From Amblyornis subalaris (taxonomy: Eukaryota > Chordata > Aves > Passeriformes > Ptilonorhynchidae): DNA of 64,000 bases. The first letter of the stretch is position 1. The number at the start of each line of letters is the position of its first letter. The notes under the pieces were generated by a model, which had not been told where the DNA came from, did no database searches, and saw nothing but the letters and a program-made list of their open reading frames with translations. The position numbers and the translations under genes are program-made. Location of the stretch: the NCBI GenBank assembly GCA_018881555.1, contig JACAXG010000133.1, forward strand, positions 124,001-188,000. The letters run 5' to 3'. Positions 26,366 through 35,719 of this stretch are shown here, piece after piece.

Positions 26366-26927
26366 TGTCCTGGTTTCAGCTAGGATGGAATCAATTTCTT
26401 CTCAGTAGCTGTTAACAGTGCTGTGTCTTTGGATTTGGAATGAGAATGGTGTTGGTAACGTTGTAGTTTTGGTTTTTTGCTAAGTTGTGTTTATCCTAAG
26501 TCAAGGACTTTTTTTTCTTGTCTCATGCTCTGCCAGTGAGGAGTATACAATGGAAACTGGGAGGGAGCATAGCTGGGACAGGTGACTCCAACTGACCAAA
26601 GGGATATTCCACACCATAGAAGTCACACCTGGTATATAAACTGAGGAGTTATCTGATCTGGGTTTGGGAAGGGGATCTGGCATTAGTCAGTGGGTGGTGA
26701 GCAATTGCATTAGGCATCACTTGTTTTTCCATTTTTATAATCATTATATTTTACCATTATTACTGTATTTTACTTTATTTTCAATTATTAAACCATTCCT
26801 CTCTCAGCATACAAGTTTTACTTTGTTTCTCCTCCCCAGTCAGCTGGGGTGGGAGTTGGGGGAAGAGAGGAGGGTTGAGTGAGTAGCTGCATGGTACTTA
26901 ATTTTCAGCTGGGTTTAAACCATGACA
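26366..26927 (+). mobile_element. Solo LTR, bird ERVL-like family
   Basis: The copy opens TGTCCTGGTTTCAGC and closes GGGTTTAAACCATGACA. This is a widespread bird endogenous retrovirus LTR type that I recognise. Inside are ATCCTAAGTCAAGGAC (26493), CATGCTCTGCCAGTG, a TATA box (TATATAAA, 26633-26640) and a poly(A) signal ATTAAA (26787-26792). The first two motifs recur inverted in the minus-strand LTR at 59652-60229, and so does the sequence around the poly(A) signal. No internal viral genes flank it, so it is a solo LTR left by LTR-LTR recombination. The flanking pentamers are AATGC and CATGA, which do not match. Confidence 0.92.
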
Positions 26928-27084
26928 CATGATCAATGAAGGACAGGAACAAAGTTAAATAGAATACTGTCAAATTGGAAAACTTTATTTATTTAGTTGC
27001 ATCTGTGCTTCCTCCTGCTTAAAAAAACATTTGCTTTTCTCCCTAGTGATTTCCTTATTTTTGACAAGCATTTGGGTGCTTTGA

Positions 27085-27750
27085 ACTGTAGAGTAATACA
27101 GACCAGAAGTGACTAAAGGGGGTCATCTAGTTTAGATCTCTACTCAAAGAAGGACTAACTTCAAGGTAAGGTAAGTTTGCTCAGGGCCCTGCCTGGTCAA
27201 GTACCAAGTTATTTCCAAGGAAGAGTATTCCACTACTTCTCTGGGCACCCATTCCAGTGCTTGGCTACCCTCACAGGCAATGTTCTTTGTTTGCAGCTAG
27301 CCTTTGTTTCCCTTGCTGCAGCTTGTGACCACTGTATCCTGTCTTTCACTGTATACTTCTACTAAAAGTTCATCTTCATCCTCTCCGTGGCCCGTTTTTC
27401 ATAGCTGAAGATTAAAATTAGATCCTTCATTAGCCTTTTCTCCAAACTGAACAAACCCAGCATTCTCATCCTTTCCTCACACAACATCCCCCCCTCCACC
27501 CTTTTGGTGCCCCTGTGATGGGTTCTCTCCAGGTCATTGCTCTCTGTTGTACAGAAAGGGAACAATATTCCAGTTGTGGCATCATGAATGCTGGGTAGAG
27601 AGAAGTAACCACTTTCCTCGGTCTGCTGGCTATGAATTTGGGAGTGCAGCCCAATGTTCAGGCAGCCTTCATAACCAACAGGCCAGACACATTTTCTGTT
27701 AACTGGATTCTCTATGTAGCCAGAATTTACCCTTACAGTTATCACAGGAG
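27085..27750 (-). repeat. Old CR1 LINE fragment, about 650 bp, minus strand
   Basis: The left part has GTCATCTAGTTTAGATCTCT, then GCTCAGGGCCCTGCCTGGTC, TTCTCTGGGCACCCATTCCA and CTTGCTGCAGCTTGTGACCA, all diverged CR1 3'-region blocks. The right part has CTCCAAACTGAACAAACCCA, CAGTTGTGGCATCATGAATG and GGTCTGCTGGCTATGAATTT. These match the end of CR1 ORF2 and the proximal 3'-UTR as seen on the complementary strand. The terminal octamer repeat is not evident. A 127-codon minus-strand frame at 27362-27745 lies inside the repeat and is a relic or chance frame, not an active reverse transcriptase. Divergence is clearly higher than in the copies at 32.4 and 62.0 kb. Confidence 0.85.
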
Positions 27751-30407
27751 ACGTGCTGGAACTGTTACCTAAATCCCTTAATTTCTATAATATTAAACAT
27801 GTTAAAGAAGTAGAGGCAAGAGTATTCACAAGCTTCCTACTAAAAATGTTTCCCCACTTTTAGACACATATATTTGTTTTCTTATGGTTTGAATATCCAT
27901 TGAAATTAGTGAGTATAACCGTCAGCTCTCAATTTATACAACATATACTTACATTCCTTTATGGAATCAGGTGACTGAAATAAGAACAGCCTCCACCCAA
28001 AACACAGATACATGTCAAGGGGTGAGGTAATTCCTGATTCAAAATTGTATTGGTAGATTGTAAGTACTTGGAAAAGAAGCATCAGATATATGAGTAAAGC
28101 CNCAAGAGGAGCAGCGAAGATAAAAGCAAAGATCCAGTGGTTATATATGATAGAGAAAGGCCTATACAGAGATGTTTTGGTTTCTTTGTCTTTAGAGAAA
28201 TTATAATATAAATAAAGAGTGAGAGTAAAACATTGAGAATGTACCCAAAGCATACTACTAGAAAGGATGGCTTTTTTCCAACCGTTAGCCCTTGGTGATA
28301 AATATACCCTTATTTGGTTTTTATCACTATTAGGAAGACATGACTTTTATGGAAAAAAAATAGTTCTTTTTATAGTGTAAAGCCTCTCAAGTGTCTAATT
28401 TGTTTGAAGAGCAAATAGCTTTACAACCTAACAGATGGTGAGCTTCAAGGAGAATCTACACACCAAAAATGTACCAATTTAAGTGACCATATACTAACAT
28501 TGTACAAATATACCACTCCAAGGAACTTGGTTTTAATTGGATGGTTTGATTACTGTAACAGCCTTCAGCTGGTAGTCTTAAATTGATCTGAGTGATTCAT
28601 ATAGATATTTTTAATACAGTTAGGTATCCTTAAAGCTAAATTGACATAAGAGTCTGGGATTGAAGAGCCCACACCAGAAGTCTGATCTGATTTCTAACTG
28701 ACATCAGTTTACCTCCTTTGACTGGAGAAGAGTCATAGAGCAATGAACACAGACATATTTGTCTAGGCTGAGTCAGATGAACCAGATACATGAATGAAGT
28801 CACTCAGTGACTTGTCTGGAAAGAATGTGGTTTCCTCCTACTGAAAATGAAGTCCCTTTCTGCTTAGATACTGAGGACGAGCTACATATATCCTTAAGGT
28901 GATAGGGTTTAGTGTCTGGGAGACACAGAGAGCATGTGTGCTGTGCAAAGGAATAGAGACATCAAACAATCTGACAAACATGGCTTTGGAAAAGATCCTT
29001 GTGATACTACACTACAACCCTTGTATACCTAAGTTAATGGCTTAGAACTTTTCTTTTTTACATGTATTCCTGTAACACACCTATTTATAAACTGTATGCG
29101 CAATAGGAACCTTCTGAATAGTCCCTCTCCTTTCCCGTACACCATACTACAGCAATGGAGCAAAAGTGCAAGTATCAGGTTATTTAATGATTTCGTGAAA
29201 CTAAAATACTTCAGCTGTCCTGCTTCCCTTCTTAGCCTGCCCCTTTCCGTCTTTGATGGGCCCTGTTTATGTCACGTACACACGAGAGTGTGCGTGTAAG
29301 GGAAATACCTGTGTTCTAAGAATGCACCAAGTAAAGAATAAAGCTTTGTTTATCAATACTTTATGAGTCCACAGTGTTATAATCTCAAATTATGAACGCA
29401 AGTTGAAAGTACAATGTGGGGCAATTTAGAAACAAAATTAAAAAACAGTTAGAACCTATTTTGTACAATTTTCAACTATTTAAAAGATCTTTTTTTTGTG
29501 ATTCTTATGGAATCCAAATTGCCACGTGAGTCACTTGGGTATCACTTTCCATTTTCCTAGGAGCAGTTTGGGAAAAGGGTGTTGTTTCAGATCTGACAGG
29601 GTTCAGCTTTACCAAACCCATTTTACGCAACCAAGCATGCATTAAATTATGTGTTGAGATCACAAAAGGAATAAATGAGGCAAAAGATGGCTGTGCAATT
29701 CCTTACACTTCATACTTATGTGTGGACACTATCCTTTTTCCCCTTCCTTTCAAAATTAAGGAAGAGTCATCAGGGAAAATGCAGTGCCAGCACAGCTGTG
29801 CAGAATGCAGACAGTGCTCCATGGGGCACTAGTTATTACCTCTGATGTTAGTGCAGCATTTGCTCACATAAGGAGGCACCTGTGTTTTGGGCAGCACAGA
29901 AGGCCAGTGTCTGCTTTCATATACATTTGTGAACGTCCCTGGTGATTATTGGAGACAGAGACAACATTTACACACAGCTACTCAGAAGGGGAGAGAGGCT
30001 TTAATCCTTTCCCGGTGCACACATGGAAAAAGCCACATCAGTGGTATCCCAGGTCAGGGTTGCACGTGCATTGTTAACTACTCTTGTCCATCATCGTCTT
30101 CATGAATGTTAAGGTAAATATATCAGTTATACTTGGCTTATACACAGCATGCTCTTTTTGAGTTGATCTTGGTGATATAAGCAATATTCCTTGCTTTTAA
30201 TCCAAAATAGAAAAAAAAATACTACAAACTTTACAATGAATTTGGTGTTACTATCTTCGTGGCAAATGTTAATGCATTATGTTATATTGGGTGTTGATAT
30301 TTTATTCTATACATCTATAAAACATAAAATGGACATTTTTCCTGTGGTACACTTTTCTCTGCTTGGTGTGAAGTTGTTAGTAACAATGATGGAAGCTGAA
30401 ACACCTG
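27751..30407. other. Unique non-coding DNA
   Basis: The longest frame is 115 codons at 27906-28253 (minus, includes an N), with no recognisable domain. The frame at 29887-30105 is unrecognised. No mobile element was seen. Confidence 0.55.
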
Positions 30408-30460
30408 ACAAGAAGGGGAGAGAAGAGGAGGGGAAGGGAAGGGAAAGAAGAAAAGGGCAG
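30408..30460. repeat. Purine-rich (GGGAA/GGAAA) tract
   Basis: The plus strand is almost pure A and G, with several GGGAA units, and abuts a CR1 tail. It is a short interrupted microsatellite-like tract. Confidence 0.65.
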
Positions 30461-30512
30461 GGAAGATGGTCTTTAGGGTCACTTCCAACCCAAAACATTC
30501 TTTGATTCTATT
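30461..30512 (+). repeat. CR1 LINE 3' tail (5'-truncated)
   Basis: GATGGTCTTTAGGGTCACTT is followed by CCAACCCAAAACATTCTTTG and ATTCTATTA. This is the terminal 50 bases of CR1 in forward orientation, with the tail octamer present but degraded. Confidence 0.85.
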
Positions 30513-32415
30513 AAAACAACCACGAAGACATGCAGAAGAGAAACTTCTTTCCCTCCTTTCTGCATGGGTGGTGCACCTGCATGGATTACATGTTGGTGCC
30601 ACATCCTTGTGCCAAGATACATGATACANATATGCTCACGTCAATAACAGAAGAGCAGGGATACACCCTGACACACCTATACTCCCGTTCCCTTTTGCAA
30701 TTTAGGTACTTTTCAATGGTAGAGGAGCTAGTGAGAAGCTGGGGCACTGTATACCAATGAGGAGTGTGTGATTGGAAACTGTACAGGAGCTGTGTAGAGA
30801 TGGAAAGTGTGATGGTGATGGAAGATCAAGCCCTGGCAGCCTGACCTTTTTTCCTCTCTGGTAACACTTGTGACAAAAGGACTGGTTGGAATACTTAGTT
30901 GGTATGTGGGAGTTCTGTCTTAACAATTAACATGAAATTTAAAAATCAAATTCCCAAGCCAATGCCCTTATCAGTATTTTAAAGGCTGGTGTTCAGAGCT
31001 CAATTTGCTTTTTGTTGATGNTGTCCTACTCTGCATCAAGTACCGCATTTGCTAGCTATTTAAAACACACTGGGGAGATAATAAACACTGTTTCAAATCC
31101 ATGCTCTGGATTCCACCTCTGTTTCAGATGGATCTGAGGGTTCATCTCCCACCTCCTAGAGGTTATTTNAACCACTGCACTCTGTGATATAGGACCACCC
31201 ACAGTGTTGTGAATCTAATTCCCTCNTTCTCATCAAATATCTTGCCCAAACAGAGATGTTTCTGAAGTGCTGAAGAATTATTGCAAAATCAAACTGTTGT
31301 TTTGAAAATATTAATAATTTTTAGTATTGACTGAAACAATNACTATTTCCCACCAATTCAGTATAATTTCTAGTCCCCCAAAACCTTTCTCTTTTTTTCA
31401 CCAGACAGATAATTTTGCAGAGTTTCACTCAGCTGTACTGATATGGGATCTAATACTAGTTAATTTCTTGAGTCAAAACGAGTTACACTATGATTTGAAA
31501 AATCTAATAAAGATCTAACTTAAGGTAGAATTTGTACAGTACATTTTGGCTGAAGTCAGGTGTTCTTCCATGCTGTTTCTCGAATCCCTGTAAACATGTC
31601 TGAATAAAAATATTCCAGCCACAAATGATATCACAAAGCACTGACCAAACCCTGCTCTGATTTATGGAACTTTGACACCAGGTAGGTTGCATCTGGGTAA
31701 ACAAGAACAATGTCTTAACCTGGACTGAACTCAGCTTACTCTTTTCCAGAGAAAGATAAAATATAAGCCTTCTGGATATCCTTCTGAGTAGAAATGTTTT
31801 GGAGACTGCTTTTCCTATTGCTAGGATCATGAAATGTCTTTGTTTAGTTTTCCCTAAGCTCATAGGTTCTACAAAATATGTATTTCCATAAAATAAAGCA
31901 AAGCTTTAAAATAAAACTTTAAACTTGGTTTTTTAATTAGAATCTGAAATATCAACAAGGTTTGAAAACTGCTTTATGTGCCTTGTTTGAAGTTCTGAGT
32001 GAATCTGTACTAAAATTTGTTTGTCAAGAGACTGATGATTTTGAATTATATTAATGCAAATCATCATTATGGAGCATATTTAAATTCAAGACCTGGGGAA
32101 CATTACNACTGCTGCCTATTTTTCACTGCTGCTTAAATCTAACACTCAAAGTAAAACAAAAAAATAGAAGTCAGAGCAAACTACAAGAAAGAGAGAGAAA
32201 AAAAGTGCAGTTAAGCATACAGACCAAACCTAATCTGTTTGACTAATGGATTCTACCAAACAATCCAGCTGAATTTTTTTTTTCGCAAACAAAAGCAAGT
32301 TATCTGCTTAATATAAAACATCATTCTGTTACTGATATGAATAAAAAAATTAATCCCAGGCAATTACCTATATTGTGCTAACCTTTTTTTCCTATACCAA
32401 AGTACACCTTGTGAA
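30513..32415. other. Unique A+T-rich non-coding DNA
   Basis: The longest frame is 119 codons at 31504-31863 (minus). Its product has no recognisable domain. No element or RNA gene was recognised. Confidence 0.55.
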
Positions 32416-32722
32416 ATAGAATTATAGAATCATAGAACGGGTTGGGTTCGAAGGGACTGTAAAAATCATCCAGTTCCACCCACCTGCCCATCATGCAGGA
32501 ACACCTTACACTAGACCAGGTTGCACAAAGCCCCATCCAACCTGGTCATGAATATTCCCAGGGATGAGGCATCCACAGGTTCCCTGGGCAACCTGTCCCA
32601 TTGCCTCATCACCTTCATCATAAAAAATTTCTTCCTTACATCCAGTCTAAACCTACCGCCCTCCAGTTTAAAATTATTGTCCTTTGTCTTGTCCCTATAG
32701 GCCTAAGTAAAAAGTCTTTCAA
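32416..32722 (-). repeat. CR1 LINE 3' end, about 305 bp, minus strand
   Basis: The left edge is ATAGAATTATAGAATCATAG, the complement of the CR1 tail. It continues through CACTAGACCAGG at about 32508, AAGCCCCATCCAACCTGG, GGGCAACCTGTCCCATTGCC and TTTCTTCCTTACATCCAGTC, and ends near AGTAAAAAGTCTTTC. The blocks appear in the expected order for the CR1 3'-UTR with few indels, so this is one of the younger CR1 copies here. The 5' truncation point is near 32722. Confidence 0.95.
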
Positions 32723-34473
32723 ATGTGTTGGATGTCAAAATGTATTGACATAGTTGTCAATGTGAACTTCAGCACAAATAGATCAGATTAAGCTGTTACA
32801 CATTTTAAATAATGTCTCAGGAAGCTGCAAAGAACAGTTGTAAGAATGGAAATTTCCTCTTCTTGTAAAACACATATATCCCAGCTCAGAAACATTTCTA
32901 TGTCAGCCTGGACTTCTTAGTCCTCAGAGCGGCAGAAAACAATTGCAGGATGCAGATTTCACAAATTATGTATTTCTCAGCTAAATTTGATCTTTAGAAA
33001 GATCAGTAAGTGATTTACCAAGGTGTAAATCAATAGATGTAAATTTCATTAACCACAGCAATAATAAAATTTGTGAATATACTTCAAGCTTTTCTTAATT
33101 TTTTCTCCAAAATGCTTTCTATTGTGACAAAAATCACTCAGCTAGTGTTCTTTGTTTCATTTGAAAAGGTCTTATCATACATCACAGATGAAAGTTCAAC
33201 TTTTGTGCCATGGACCTGTCATTTATCTAAAATCAGTATGCAGGTGCTGTCAATTGTTCTGTTCTGTTATTAGCTGAGACTTAACCAGCTGCTCAAAGGT
33301 GAATAAAATACTGATGTGTGGGAGGTTTGTACTGATAAATGCAGTCCTGTAAATCTAAGAGTATGGTTTAATACCAAGAAGTGGAAAGCCTCAAAATATA
33401 AGTCAGTGAGGTCTTTTCTATATTCTGTGATTAAAGTGAATAAAGAAAAGAATAGCTGAAATAAGGTATTTCAGTGACAATCTGACCTAAAATCAGAGAA
33501 AGATACATTTCTTCCAGAAAGGCAAGATATTGCAATTCAGTTCCTCTTGACAAAGCCATTCAGTGACATTTCTCTTCATTATGAATGGAAAACATTATAA
33601 AATTATTCCGTTGAATTAAAAATTATTATTCAGTGTAGCTATTTGTGCAGCCAAAGTAAACCAGTGAAATGATGTTCAAAATGAAAGGGTAGGAGAAAAT
33701 ATTTAACTCCTTGAGAGCATCTATATCACAGATTTCAAGCAATTCTCTGAAGTCACTCTAGTTGCTGAAGAAGAGGAAATTGCATGCTAAATGTTATTGC
33801 ATTGATCAATGCTTCAAATCTTGACCTTAGCAAGGTTTAGATTAGTTTAGCAGAAACAGAAGTCAATACAGGTCTTTGTCTACACTTGAAAGCCCACATT
33901 TATTCAGAAGGAAAATGACAGACAGTAGTGATTCTACTTGATATTAGATGAATTTTCTTTTCTAAACAAAAAGTATAAAGACTCTGCATCTCTGAGCAGT
34001 ACAATCAGAGATGAGCTGCATGTTGGTAAGCTTTTGGAGTGTGAATTTCTGTGGTCTGTAGAAGTGAAGTGGACATGACAGAAGAAAAAGTGCAAAAAGT
34101 ATCTCCAAATTCAGGAACAAGCCCACATGTTCAGATACCCAACAATGAGATATAGACTGTCTAAATATATCAATTAAATACTTTGGAAGTGCATATTACC
34201 TTTGTCTAATGTATATGTGTATATATATACACTAGAAATATCAATGCAGATATAGAATAAAATGAAAGGAAGACAGATTCTACCACTCCTTTTTCAAGTA
34301 TAAACATCAAAATGTATTAAAATTATGAAAACATGGGGTATACATGTACATCACAGAAATACAAATAGTGTCACCAGCTATATGGACATATAATAAGGAC
34401 ACAAGCACTCCAAAACTTTGACAAAAATTAAGTCTATGTTTTTGAAAAATTTGCTTGATAATTCCTATAATGC
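32723..34473. other. Unique A+T-rich non-coding DNA
   Basis: One 66-codon frame (33073-33273, plus) is unrecognised. A short AT/GT-rich palindromic tract lies at 34211-34232. No element was recognised. Confidence 0.55.
34211..34232. repeat. TA/TG dinucleotide tract
   Basis: An interrupted TATG/TATA alternation with a self-complementary TATATATA core. Confidence 0.6.
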
Positions 34474-34912
34474 CGTCCTGGTTTTGGCCAAGAAAGGGGT
34501 TATTTTTTCACAGTAGCCATCAGACGGCAGAGCCTGGAGCTGTGTGGGCATGTCTAGGTTGTTATTCTATACCACGCACATCATTGCTGGGAGGCAGAAG
34601 TAAGGGAATCTCACTTCCAAGAAGAAGGGCCTTGCAGTCAGGAACAAATAGTGACACAGAGGGTCCAGTCAACATTTTGTTCATTGTCTTGGGGTCGTGC
34701 CATGTCAGTTCAGGTCGGTGAGCAATTTGCATTTAAAATACCCTCTCCTTTGTATGCTATTGTTATTAGTATTGTTGCTGTTACTATTAATTTTCTTATC
34801 TCATTGCTGTTTCCAGTAAATTCTAATCTCAGCCAGTAATCTCTGCCTTTTTTCTCTCTCACCAGAGTGGGTGGGGAAAAGGGAGCAGGAGTACAGTTCA
34901 AAAATCATGACA
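34474..34912 (+). mobile_element. Diverged solo LTR, bird ERVL-like
   Basis: The copy opens CGTCCTGGTTTTGGCC, where the canonical TG start has become CG, and closes AAAATCATGACA. GGTCGGTGAGCAATTTGCAT aligns with GGTGGTGAGCAATTGCAT of the LTR at 26366. A TATTGTTATTAG-type A+T-rich segment and AATCTCAGCCAG follow in the same order as in that family. The flanking pentamers are AATGC on the left (34469-34473) and AGTGC on the right (34913-34917), a 5-bp duplication with one mismatch. At 439 bp it is shorter than the 562-bp copy, and the promoter part appears partly lost. No viral coding sequence remains. Confidence 0.8.
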
Positions 34913-35284
34913 AGTGCTTAAGAGTAGGAATTTCAAAAATGTTCTGTGGTGAAGCTTTTAAAAGCATCAGCTCTTCAATGACTGTAGCAGAGATCACTGC
35001 AGACAAATAAATAAATGCTGCCAAAATCTGGAGTCGAGGTTTGAATTTACGAGAGGTGAGTATTGAAATATACAATAAAAGTTTCACTTTGTTGAGTATA
35101 GGAATGGTTCTGCACAACTCTTCTTAAACTGGCTTAAGCATTCTTGATTTCNTTTCTTATCACAACTTCTAACCACTTCTTTGGTAAATTAAAAAAGTAT
35201 TGTTTATAGAGAAAACTAGACTGATGAACTGATCCAGAAAAAGAAGGGAAAGGAATGATGTAAATGGAGAAAAGAAATTAAATT
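34913..35284. other. Short unique non-coding interval
   Basis: No gene or repeat was recognised before the purine-rich sequence that leads into the N gap. Confidence 0.5.
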
Positions 35285-35329
35285 TAGGAAGGGAAGGGGT
35301 ATGTGAGGAGGGAAGGAGGGGTGAAAAAA
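35285..35329. repeat. Purine-rich left flank of the gapped microsatellite
   Basis: Mostly A and G, with GGAAGGGAAGGGG and GGAGGGAAGGAGGGG blocks. It is probably the degraded left edge of the AGGAA array beyond the gap. Confidence 0.6.
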
Positions 35330-35624
35330 NNNNNNNNNNNNNNNNNNNNNNNNNNNNNNNNNNNNNNNNNNNNNNNNNNNNNNNNNNNNNNNNNNNNNNN
35401 NNNNNNNNNNNNNNNNNNNNNNNNNNNNNNNNNNNNNNNNNNNNNNNNNNNNNNNNNNNNNNNNNNNNNNNNNNNNNNNNNNNNNNNNNNNNNNNNNNNN
35501 NNNNNNNNNNNNNNNNNNNNNNNNNNNNNNNNNNNNNNNNNNNNNNNNNNNNNNNNNNNNNNNNNNNNNNNNNNNNNNNNNNNNNNNNNNNNNNNNNNNN
35601 NNNNNNNNNNNNNNNNNNNNNNNN
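35330..35624. other. Assembly gap, 295 Ns
   Basis: This is the only long N run in the window. It interrupts a purine-rich simple repeat, so the true array length and composition are unknown. Confidence 0.99.
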
Positions 35625-35719
35625 AGGAAAGGAAAGGAAAGGAAAGGAAAGGAAAGGAAAGGAAAGGAAAGGAAAGGAAAGGAAAGGAAAGGAAAGGAAA
35701 GGAAAGGAAAGGAAAGGAA
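35625..35719. repeat. (AGGAA)n pentanucleotide array
   Basis: Nineteen perfect AGGAA units fill 95 bases immediately after the gap, and the left end is cut off by Ns. On the minus strand the array translates as a repeating SFPFL peptide, which explains the long artefactual frames across the gap. Confidence 0.97.

Noticed and set aside
27362..27745. 127-codon minus-strand frame as a functional CR1 reverse transcriptase fragment
   Set aside because: It lies in the CR1 3' region near the end of ORF2, and the copy is strongly diverged and truncated. No reverse transcriptase catalytic motif is visible.
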